Shown: in pieces, positions 14,201-27,000 of the stretch
How the letters are laid out: every line of letters starts with the position of its first letter
How positions within the stretch are numbered: position 1 is the first letter of the stretch
From: Glandiceps talaboti
Taxonomy: Eukaryota; Hemichordata; Enteropneusta; Spengelidae
Direction: 5' to 3'
Length of the DNA stretch: 60,000 bases
Assembly (NCBI RefSeq): GCF_964340395.1
Contig: NC_135549.1
Span: 20,263,842-20,323,841, forward strand
Notes under the pieces: model-generated
The model's database searches: none
Told to the model about the DNA's origin: nothing
What the model saw: only the letters and a program-made list of their open reading frames with translations
Position numbers and translations under genes: made by a program

Positions 14201-17200
14201 ACAAGATTATCGTAACACTGTAGCGAGTATCAAAGCATCATCAACCTCGATTAGAAATTGTTACAAGTTCGGCGCACGAGTCGACTGATACTACAAGCTA
14301 GGGCTAGGGCTAGGGCCTAGGGAAGTGCAGTTGAATTTCCGGGTTGTGGAAGTACGGTTGTGACTTTTATTTTGTCGATAAATGGGTATTTGTGTTACAT
14401 GTTCTAAAAGAATAAACTACTGTTTTATGTTGTCGGTACAGTAACATTCGTCAATGGTCAAATTTGAGTTGAAATCGCGATGTTCCGCAACTCGTGGCAT
14501 CGGTACATAGACATCGAGACGCAAACGATGAATGTATTTAGTTATTCATAGCTCGAAACTTCGTAACGTAAATGACGTTTTCATTCAAAATTTTGAAGAA
14601 AAATTTATTTTAGGTGACTTATAAATCTAGTAACATCAAACCATACAATAACGAGGACAAACTTTAGTTTTTGATTTATTTTTCTGGATATGTCTGAATT
14701 AGACTGACGAATGCTGCGACTCAATCTTACATGATCAATGGACCAGCTTGACGAAACGGCTACTTAGGGGGTAGGACAGAGGTTTCTCCGTTAATCTTAG
14801 CATGTAAACGTGGTTTTGAAACCAATATCTTGCATAGTGTCGATTGTCTTTAAAATGTTTTGTGACATATGGGAACTGTTGTTGATTTTTCTCGTCCACA
14901 TCAGACAATTAGATGTCATTCAAAAAATATACTTTAGTGTCAACACCCCTGGAAAATGGCCAAAATCAATATGAATACCCCTGGAAAACTGACGAAAACC
15001 CCCTGGAAAGTCCTGGAATTTTGTTTTGCTTTAAGTGTACGAACCCTGTTTTGCCATTTTATTATTTTTTTCTCGAATGTGTAAAAAAAAAGTTTAGGGT
15101 TGGCAGTGAAAAGCTAGGTGGGGTCAGGTAACCGGAACCAATCAATTATTTTTTTAGGCCTAATAATCGGTTTATTTTTTCCAAATGAATATGACAGTGT
15201 CGAAATGGCATCAGGAAATAGCTTACAGCTAGTTTGGGCCTGTCCCATCACAGATTTATATACAGAAATTCACAGCCAGGTACTCAATATGAATCAAAAT
15301 ATATAATGTGTTATGTACACGATTAAAATTACAAATATACAGTTGATCAGTTATACTGCGCCAGTAAGATTTGTGTCATCGATGTTGATCCTAATCTAGG
15401 ATTACACTGATCCAATGCCCACATCGCTATGAAATTTCATTTGAAGTTAATCACAGAAAAAATTAGGTTAACAGAAAGTGGATACGGCCGAAACAAAATG
15501 ATATAGCACATGCTGAAAATTGTTTATAATTTTTCACGTAACCAGAATTACAAAAGGATTACCAAGTTAGTAGCTTTTGATTAGAACCTCTAGCCTTGCT
15601 CACTCACATTACATAGAAAATGTTTCAGAATGAGATGCAGCAGTATATAAATGAAAAAGCCTGGTGTAGATTTTATTAGTGGCATTCATTTTGATAGTTG
15701 ATGGTGTTAGTGTATGGTGGAGGTGCAGAGATTTTCATAGCTTTGTTACTGTGCTTGACAGTGTATTGGGAAAGTTATCCACTTTGGCAATGTAATGAAA
15801 AAAGTTATAACTTGTCGGTCCATACATTCTACAACATTAAAATGCGATAACACAGTATGGAAAAAGTTCTGTAAATCAAATACAAACATTTTGTTCCGAC
15901 ATTGAAGGGGAACACTACTTCCAGAAATAGAGACATTTTCATAAACTATTGGTTCTGGAGAATCATTCACAATTACTTGCTATTTCAGAGAAACATCAAC
16001 TTGAAGTTGATCTTATTCCTGTGTACATGTAGGTTGTCTTTGCTGTGGGCCATTACCTGACGAGAGTGAGCAGAAATAGTTTATTCATGGTTGCACAGTG
16101 ACTTTTCATGACACCTGAGTGCTTATTCCATTCAGTGTTAAGCATCTCTCATGAATAGTCATTGTGTAATATGAATATATTTTATATTCTGGAGTGGCAT
16201 TCCCCTTTAAGTTCACCTCCTAACAGAAATCACTCGTATTTCCTCAAACATTTAAAAATGATAGGTTTTTATAGTTTCTAATGCTATCATTTGAAAATAA
16301 GAATATACAGAACGATCAATTTGATATTGATGTATCTCTCTCGACGTGTTTTTATAGAGTGCAGAAAGTGGTCCGTCTACTGGTGAGTCATCAGCATCAG
16401 TTGCATCTAGTACAGACAGTAAGAGTACAAGCAAAGACGAGAGCAACAAAAGTACTAAAGATGAACAAGCCAAGGCAGCTATAGCCAAAAGAGCACTCAT
16501 GCCTAAGTCAGCCATTCTAAGACTTTTAGCTGAGTTAGTGAGATCCTATTCAGGTTGTGCATCTATGATAGCTCAATACCATTTCACAGCTGGACAAACT
16601 GTCAATGTTAAAGAGGTAAGACACAGTTTACTTGTCTGAATGTTTATTTGTTAAACTAGTTTTTTTTACATTTGTGTCTGTTGGTAGGAAATGTGAAGCC
16701 TTCTTGTACTGGTCAGAATGAAATGTTTTGGCTAGAAACTAGCTTTGTAAAAGTAACGAGCAATATATTTGTTGGGCCTCGCTAGTACACACCAAGACCA
16801 CCCATTTATATAATATAAGGGATGGGGTTTTGATGTTGTTGAACTCTGTTACCAGACGAAATCAATTATATGTGTGTAAGGAAAGAGAAATGTGTGGGGG
16901 ATGGGGGTACTTGTGGGTGTATAATGTTCAACTCAAGCTTTTGTATTGAACCCGTGGGAGGTTGGCGTGTATGTGATTGTATAATGTTCAAATCGTACTT
17001 TATCTTCTGGAAATCTAATTATCATTCAAGCATTGCTGTACTTTGTGTATTTAACAGGAGTGTCATGTGTTAGCATACATCATGGATAACCTACTACCAC
17101 AGTGTCAGACTGCAGGTGATAAAGACACACCACCATTGGCTAGAGTATTCCTGGCCAGCCTAGCAGCATGTATTCACAGCACAGAAACACAGACTGCATT

Positions 17201-20200
17201 AGTCAATGAAGTCAAAGCTGCCCTAGGTAGAGCCCTGGCCTTGCCAGAAAGTACTGAAAAACACTCCAAAGTACAGGCCTTCACAGGTGGGTGTTACTGT
17301 GTACAAGTGTTATGTACAGTATATGTTAGTTTTGTTATGCTTGTGTTGTATATATTGTTTGTACATTGCATGTGAAAGTGTACAAGCATTTTGTTATAGC
17401 TGCAATCGTCAATTTCAAATTTGTTGTTATTACCCATCAATTTCCCCAACTGCCAGACTCCAGAAACTTAGTTCTGTCAAATGGCACTAGAAATTAGAAT
17501 GGTCAATCCACAAAGAATGCACCAATTGAATAAACAACAGAGTATTGAAAGAATCAAGTCTTATTGATCAAAAAATAGTTTGTGTTTGATTAATTCATCT
17601 GTTAAATTACTTATTTATTATTATTTGACTTTATTTAAACTCGATAAATTGTTGAGCCAAAGGCTCTTCTCACACAATGTCGAGTATCTTTAAAATATTT
17701 ACAATATATACATTAAATACTTATTACCACCCTTCTCTTCTTTTTACTAATTTAGTGTTTTTGTTCAGATTGTTCATATAAAGGGGCAATCATGTTAAAC
17801 TGCAGTTTCTCATAAAATGTCACAACATTTTTTAGGGGTACCTTGGTAATCGGTAAACTTCAGAACTCGGGTAGATTTTACCCATGCACTCTTAGCAAAA
17901 ATACAGTCGAGTAGTTTGTTTCCTAGTCCTCATAAAACTGACAATCTGCAATGTTCTGTTTGTTTCATTTTCAGGTCTAATAAGCATTATGATAGATGCC
18001 TGTCCTCCAACTGGAGCCTACCACCAAACCCAGACGTTCAAATCACAAACCAATGGTATGAACAATATCATCCGTATGTTGTTGAAACGAGGTTTGGTAG
18101 CAGATCTGTCCAGAATACCTCATAATCTAGATCTGTCTAGTCCTAGTATGGCAGCTACAGTCAATGCAGCCCTCAAACCACTTGAAACATTGACTAGGAT
18201 TGTCAACCAGCCGACAGCTGCTACCTCCAGCAAAACCATCAAGAAAGTTGGAAGAACTGGGGACACTGTCACAACAGAGGAAACTACAACTCAACAGCAA
18301 GGTAGGTTGTGTGTGTGTTCTCTTAACATATTTAGAAATATCACTCAATTGTGGAAATATCACTCAATTCGAGGGGGGGGGGGGGGGGATTCACTTATCT
18401 ACAAATCATCCACCCAGTGGTAGAAGTTCTTACACGGGAAAGGAACCCAAAAAGTTGAAAAGTGTATATGAAGTCATTGTAACAAATCTCTTAGTCTTAT
18501 GTTAACGGTTGGTCTTTGACTTGAAATGATAAAAGCATATTATTACATCATTTTGTTATCTGCACCTGATGTCGCGGAGGTTACAACTATGTGAGAATGA
18601 CACTCCATCATTGTCCATGCAATGCATACATTCTTTAATATAGCATATTCTGTATCTGTTTGGCTATGTACAAAATGCATTTCACATAAATACATGCTAA
18701 AACTTATTTTAGAAGCAGTCTGCACTTGACACAGTGTGATGGAGATGTTTAGAATGCACAGTTGGCATGGTAACCGAAAGGAATTATAGCATTTTTTCCA
18801 AGTTATGGTTACCCCAACAACTAATGTCACAATATGATTTTGATGTGTGTGAATTCCTAGTGAGAACTCTATCTGTTTGCTGGACATTATCCAATGTGTT
18901 TTAAACAGTTGAAATGAAATAAATTGCTTCAGTATGAATAAAGAGTAACAATCGTAAACTTACATGTATACAAGTTACTGACTGTTAACCTGTAATACCC
19001 AAGTAAAGTGTGTCAGCTGTTTTTTTATAATAATTTCTAAACTACAGGTTCCAATCGCACTCACTCTGATGGCAGCAGTTGTATAACACTCATATCAAGT
19101 TAGAATAACACTGTACATAGAATATGTACTTTTGGTTTTGAAAGAAAAGTTAGTTCACAGCTCGATGGACAGCTTTCCAGTTTTTTTTCCCATTGATGAA
19201 TTGTAGTTTTGAGGGTGAATCATGTTGAAATAACGTGACATACACTGTCATTATCAATTGTACAGGTGATAGTACAACAACTGCTGGGGAGACAGGTGAA
19301 GCTAACACACAGAGTACACCAGGTGTTGGAGAGGAGAGTCAGACTAATACAGGTAATTGATGAACTCTATTGAAAAACACTATTTGATATTTTAAATTTA
19401 GCACAGTATCTCTTTGATAGTCTAAGAAGGCATTGTTTTCTGTTGGAAAGGATACTAAAAGATTGACTATTGATGACAGATAAACCATGAACACTCATCC
19501 GTTTCCCCAAATAAAGTTCATTGTGAGAACCTCTACATGTAACAGAGAGAAGAAATCTGGTAAAAGCTGTGTAGATTTCTGAACATTGTACTTGGAGGGA
19601 GGGGGGGGGGGGGGGGTAAAATGCCTAGAGAAACAGTAGAAGAGAGATTTTACCTAATGAAATGAACTAAGTCCAGGAATTGCCAAAACTATTTCCCTAT
19701 AAATCACAGTAAATTATTAACAGTTACCCACATATTTCCCCAGATAATGATGTTTGTTTGTTTGCCAAAGTTATTTGCTGAGAGGATGTTTGTTTAATTT
19801 TCATATTTTGTATTGTACTCTAGATATGCTTGATATCAATGAAGGAGAACAGTTGGAAACTGAAGGCGCACAGTCACAAGAAGATGATAGTCAGATTGTG
19901 GAAGAACACGCAATGGGGGTAAGATAGTGTCAGGTTCTATCAAGAGAAGGCGTTGTCTACTTTCCTTCACACTTCAATGTATGTGTGAAAGTTGCCAGGA
20001 AGGACATTATTGTATTGTGTGACATCAAAAAAGTCATTAGGGAATGACATACAACTTGTATGTTTTAGTTGTGGTGTAGGTTGTGTGTTGCAACAGATAA
20101 TCTATAGTTGTCATAAATCAATTACTAGTATATAGTGTGAGACACCATCAGTGTAGTGTGAGACACCAACAATGTAGTGTGAGAAACACCAGTGATGTAG

Positions 20201-21033
20201 TGTGAGGCACTATCAATATAATGTGAGACAGAAACAAGATTATGTGAGACACCAACAGTGTAGTGTGAGACACCAATATGCAAAACTAAAAATATATATA
20301 AGTCAGTGTAATTCATTAATGCTGTGAATTGACGAATAACGATTTAAGTGTGAGACTCTAATAATATGTGATCACCTGATTCTATTTTGTTTTACGCCCT
20401 CAATAAAGTGATCTATGTTGTGTGAGACACTGACATTGTCATGTGATCAGCTGATGATATTGTGTGATCAACTAACAATATAAGGTGATGCTCTGAACAA
20501 CACAGAGTAGCAATCAGTTCACAATATAACGTGATCCACTAACAATTTTGTGTGATTACCCAATAGGGAGGATCTGATTTGGATGACATCATGGATGAGT
20601 TACTAGAGAGAGGAGGTGCAGCAGGACCACAAGTTTTAGAAGACACTCTGATCACAGCACCAGCACCAACACGGTTCATGGATGAAGGAGGTTTGTGTTC
20701 GCAAACTCTTTATCTCATGTCTATTATCTTTATCTCATGTCTATTATCTTTATTCCTAATTTAAGTCACACGGTGATTGCACAGTCTTGCTTATTCAAAG
20801 GCTGACTTCAAGGCATGTAACATACACTGTGCATAGTGAGCTGTCACAGTCCTTCAATGTACAATAAATGACACTCTGGTAAAATATTTTTCAGCAGTGT
20901 ATAATCCAGATATATGGCATAGACCTATACGTAGTACTGTGCAGAAGTGATATTTTATCATATTGAGGCTGTCAGACCTACTGCTCCATTGAGAAGGTCA
21001 AACAGTCTGACAGACTCACAGCTCGGTGTGCGT

Positions 21034-21097
<64 letters not shown>

Positions 21098-24000
21098 GTA
21101 GGTACACGAACCATACACAGGTAAGTGCATGCAGAGATGCAAACATGTACACACACAGTGTGATAGTAGTTGAACACCAGACACCTCCACACAGGTACAT
21201 ACATACACAGAAGTACACATTTACAGTGACTTACACACTCTAGACACTTGTACTTTGTTTTCACACACCTGCACACACACTACACACACACACACACACA
21301 CACACTCGCACGCACGCACGCACGCACGCACGCAGTGTGACAATAGTTGGACAAATTCTACTTTCGTAGATTCTCAAGATGAAGATGCTTGTCATGATGA
21401 CGATGCAGGGGAATGTACATTAGATGAAGACCTTGATGCAGAAATGGCGAGTCACCAAGATAGTCGTGAAGATGATGATGATGTTGATGCAGGTAGACCA
21501 TCAAACCATGCATCTCATGACAGACTAGCCTTCCTCATACCATGGCAATACATTCGTTTTCTGTTGTTTTCTAAAATGAATAATTCAACAAAAGAAAATT
21601 TGGAGAGATTAATTTCAATCTACAATTTCATGATCAGAAATGAAAAATGAACATTCTTTTCACTAGCCCACCAGAATAGGAGTAATTTGTTACAAATCAA
21701 AGAGTAAAGATTTATTCTACTGAAATTGATGTTTTCATCTTCATCCATGGTTTGTGTAGGGCTGTCTTTGTGTGCTCTCATTTCCTGCATTTTAGCATGA
21801 TATTTGTCGACAAGCGTGGGTATAAGAAGGGAATCTGTTGTCAGGAATTTGCAGTGGAATGAATTCTCGGTACATGCAATAGTATTTTACCTCATGCTAG
21901 GGGGTCAAAATAGAACAAGAAGGTCGACTTATTCTCAAGCTCGCCTACATGTACATGTAAAGTAATGCATGTGAAGCACATGGAGCGGAAGTTATTGTGT
22001 CGACCAGGAAATCGACTTCGTTATTTTTATAATCAGATGCGCCTTGGCAGTAATATTCTATTTCAGGTACCGAGAATTGTTTGTGCAGTACTCTGAGCAG
22101 TCCTATAGGTGCACATTGTCATCATTGTCTGTGGTCTTGCATGGGGTATTGTAACACTAAGGCATCTTAGCTCAGGTGCTCCTAGATGCTACGCAAGATT
22201 GAACAGTTGTGCATTTACATGTAAGGGGTATTTAGTGTGGAGTCTGTTACATATAACCGACACATAGAACTAAGTCAGGAGGGTTTCAGGAAACCTCTTG
22301 AATGTAGGTTTCCAGATAGTTTGTGTTTAACGGACACTCCTTAGTTAGGCAGCATTATTCATGCCCATGTTTACTTCAAGTTAATGAGTTGAATGCTTGA
22401 AATAATATTGAGACAGAAGAGACAGGTCACCCTGTCAGTAAGCCCTTTGTGTCGCCATTACACTCATTGGTTTTCTACCTTCTTACTCATCCATACTTTT
22501 CCCATTTGACAAGTTTCTTCAACAGATCTGACAATCATTCCCCTTTTCATAAAGTGAATGCTGCATTGTGTACAGTTGTTTATTTTTTAGCAAAACCTAT
22601 TTCTGTTGTGACCAATACTACATGCATGTTTTGACTCAATCTAATTAAAATCTGTAGGGAACGTGACATGATTTCTTTATTTACCTCCTTCTTTTATCGT
22701 TGTTTGTTAGTCCCCGCGGACGAAGTCCGGAACGGGGACTTATGGATTGGGTTCCGTCTGTCCGTCCGTGCGTCCGTGCGTCCGTGTGTCCGTCCGTCCG
22801 TCCGTCCGTCCGTCCGCAGCCGTTTCTTGGAGATGCCTGTACCGATTTTTTTCAAACTTGGTACAGGGGCAACATGCTATGGCATACATATGCACGTCAA
22901 TTTGTTTTATGATACGATCCAATATGGCCGCCTAGCAGCCATTTTGTTTGTGAATTTTCCCTGTCTAAAGCCATAACTCAGACATGCTTGAACAAATCTC
23001 ATTCAGAGTTGGTATTAGGACAGTGTTCTATGGCATATATGTGCATATTCATTGTTGTCATGATACGATCCAATATGGCCGCCTGGCAGCCATTTTGTTT
23101 GTGAATTTTCATGTCCAAAGCCATAACTTAGACATGCTTGAACAGATCTCATTCAAAGTTGGTATTAGGACAGTGTTCTATGACATACATGTGCATATCC
23201 ATTTTCATTGTGATACGATCCAATATGGCTGCCTGGCAGCCATTTTGTTTGCAAATTTTCCATGTCCAAAGCCATAACTCAGACATGCTTGAACAGATCT
23301 CATTCAAAGTTGGTATTAGGACAGTGTTCTATGACATACATGTGCATATCCATTTTCATTGTGATACGATCCAATATGGCTGCCTGGCAGCCATTTTGTT
23401 TGCAAATTTTCCATGTCCAAAGCCATAACTCAGACATGCTTGAACAGATCTCATTCGAAGTTGGTATTAGGACAGTGTTCTATGACATACATGTGCATAT
23501 CCATTTTCGTCATGATACGATCCAATATGGCTGCCTGGCAGCCATTTTGTTTGTGAATTTTCCATGTCCAAAGCCATAACTCAGACATGCTTGAACAGAT
23601 CTCATTCAGAGTTGGTATTAGGACAGTGTTCTATGACATACATTTGCATATCCATTTTCATATTGATATGATCCCCCATACCCGACCAATCCTTTATTGT
23701 TGTAGGCATGTTCCATGTCCGACAAGCAGACACAACATATCTAAGTCTGTTTGATTTAGGTTCACAAGTGTTGTTGCGTGATCAGAGTAGTGCTAATTCC
23801 TTAAAACCCAATCATAGCGGGGACTATGTCATTCTCAATGGCTTGTTCATTTTTGTTCAGTGAGCACCTTGTACCTACATCTGACACAATACAATACCAT
23901 AGGAGTTCTCATAACAAATTTCATACTTACGTGTAGCCAACCAGAATCCGTATTACAGTACAATGTATAACACTCGACGTTCAAAATTGAAACAAAGAGA

Positions 24001-27000
24001 ACCACCAAACAATAACGATAACATCGTCTACACTCTGCACTTGAGCTGTTTTCGAACAGAGTGTTCTGAGGTACTGCACCCGTACGTTTGGGCACATTAC
24101 ACGTTCGCATTCGTTGAGTTAATCCATTCAGCACTCACCTTTTTTGTACGAGAACTCCTATGGTATTGTGTCAGGTGTAGGTACAAGGTGCTCACAGAAC
24201 AACAGAGAACCAACAACAATAAAAGTAGGAAACAGGGGTAAATCATCGTGCCAAGTTCACTATATCAGATTTAATCAGATTGGTTTTAACTTTGACTTTG
24301 ACACTCACTGATCTGTATATATGTATACATTATCATCTACTGACTTTAATATTTACAATGTTGTTTTCGCTGTACTCCAGTAATTATATGTCAACTTCCA
24401 TCAGTCGGCATGCATTTATCCCAATTTACATGCCGTAGCACATTATATAAAGTATTTGCCTACATTGTAAATCAATTATAACCTTGCAAGGTAGAAATCT
24501 TGTAGATTCTAGTATTGAATGTGAGGGTGGAGTATACAGTCATTACAAGAAGTGTGTTGCTGTTTGGTGGTCAAACATGTGAGAGCGACATTCTGCTGAG
24601 TAGAACACAACAACAGACATGTTGATAATTGCCTGAGACTGATGCCTGCTGTGTTCATTTCATCAAGCTAACTATTTGAACAAAATTTTTTGATCATCAA
24701 TAGTTTTGGTTTTATACTTGGTGTTGTAGGTATTGATCATGTTGCTCTAGTCATAGTCTATCAAGGTTATTACTGATGAACCAATTGATCACAGTTATGG
24801 TATCACCAAACAACAACATATTTCTAAGAATGACTTCATGCATACATACATACATACATACATACATACATACATACATACATACATACATACATACATA
24901 CATACATACATACATACATACATACATACAGTGTACACACACACACACTCTTAGTCTCTTTAATGACTTTGTAATATACTAGTAATAACTCTCAAAGATG
25001 CATTCCAAACTGGTGAAAATCCATAACCTAGTTAACATTTGTTGAGCAGGTTATGGAGATGTCTTTGAAGTGAATCAAAAGTATGAGGAGAGTAGGCAGT
25101 ACTTTATACAGATAAATTACTGCATTCACATCATGGGAACCGGAGTTGACTCTAGTCTGACAATGTTCAAGTTATAGGAACTAAGAGTCAACTCTAGTAC
25201 GACTTAAACTTTAAGTTTTAAAACTAATCAGCTAGTTTTTGGACCACATTCAGTATTGATTTCTCAAATGTGTCCTAGATTCGATGAGTAGATGAGTGAC
25301 CGCTGATGAGAAGTGTATCATCAATGGGGACAATCAGCCCAAATGAATTAACACACATTAAGTGAAGCTGGCTTAAAATCTAGTCACTCTCATACCAGAA
25401 CTAACTTATCTCAACTTTGGGCTGGCTTAAACTGTAAACACTCTTATTAAAAGTCAGGTTAACACCAGAGTCAACTCTTTGAGTTAGCTTAAACATACTG
25501 GAGTAAAACTCCTATTACATACAACAGAGACTGTCAGAGTTAGTAGGTGATTACGGCCACTGATGTCTCTATGCTGGTTTGATTACAGATGGGTGTGTGG
25601 TTGACATACATGATCAAGACAGAGATAGCAGTTCTTCAGATGATGACACTGTAAGTGAAGAAGACCATCAGGTTGGTGCACAAAACTCTTTGTGTGTCTT
25701 GTTTTGAATATCAGGACAACCTATGGTATTATTATTACTAGATGTTTTTTTCATACCATACCACAGTCATGTCTCCATGTAAAATGAAAATCATCTCAAC
25801 TCACAAAGCTTTATTGCCACAGTTGTTGTTTTAGTAGATAGATAAATAGAAGCAGTGTCTGTACACAGATGTAGTCTTTTGATTATCAGTCCGCTACTCT
25901 GGCATAGTACAATTTCTGATTGAAGAAGTTTATTTGATCTTTAGAGGCCATTGATTGGACAGATGACTAAATTCATGTTAACGAAATCACAGAAGTATCA
26001 TCTAAAGTTTGCATTGACACATGAATATATTTTGTACCTTTGTCAGGATGATGATGAAGATGATGATGATAATGAAGATGACGATGATGGAGATGAAGAT
26101 GAGGATGGATCTGATATGGAAGCAGAGGAGGATGACTATCAAGACATTGATGAGTCATTTGATGTGAGAATGCCAGTGCATGAAAGAGACGATGACTTCT
26201 TTATACATCTTGAAGACATGTTTCCAAGTGAGTAAAGTTGAACACATGTATACTCTCATCGCTAAGCAGGTTTTGTGTGTCCTTTTGCTCAGCATACTAT
26301 ATGAATAGTCAATTGCATAGATAGGTATACAGCACCAAGTGACTTTGTGTGTCATTATCCCTATATACTACAGCTCATTTCAAATTACCATTTCATTGAC
26401 TGTGGTTGATACAACCATGCAGAAATCAGTAAGGAACTGCATATTCTACACTAAGATAGTGAGATCACAATTTCTTGCTACATTTTGTCTATTATGAAAT
26501 AAAACATTTAAATATACTGCAACTAGTCACAGACACGTGAATGCCAATGTTTTGATGTCTGCTTTGAGGCACTTTAGTTCATTTCATTTTAGACAAAATG
26601 TCGCAAGAAACTATTCTTTCAATTTTCCAATTTTATCGTGCAGTTTCTTGTTGGTTTCTGCGTAATTGTATCAAACAGAGCCACGCTAACTTGAAATGAG
26701 CTGTATGTGTAGATTGCATGCCCTGCTATGGTACTTCATGTATTGTTATCCCATTTAGCATGTGTACATACATTGTAGGTGTGTACTGTTAAAGTGATTT
26801 CATGTCATTTTCCCAACATAGTATGTTTATGTACTTGAACTTATAAGTGACTTTGTGTGTCATAATCCCAACATAGTCTGTGTAAAGTGGTATGCACTTG
26901 TGACTTCATGTGTCGTTATCCCAACATAATATGTGTTGTATATAGGTATGTATTGCTAAGTGACTTAATGTGTCGTTATCCTAACATGATATGTGTACAT

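Noticed and set aside
14296-14325. GGGCTA triplet as interstitial telomeric repeat
   Set aside because: Only three to four imperfect units that differ from TTAGGG; likely chance within the transposon.
20125-20316. Minus-strand frame with SHY/GVSHT repeats as a repeat protein
   Set aside because: Produced by the 21-bp minisatellite in an intron; no splice or start context.
22984-23579. Four overlapping open frames in the 151-bp array
   Set aside because: They are the same repeat read in shifting frames; the period is not a multiple of three.
23706-23759. Phase-compatible extra HUWE1 exon ([18 protein letters not shown])
   Set aside because: It keeps frame with exons 25 and 26, but it lies inside the hairpin-ended element, has a weak GTTCAC donor, and matches nothing I recall in HUWE1.
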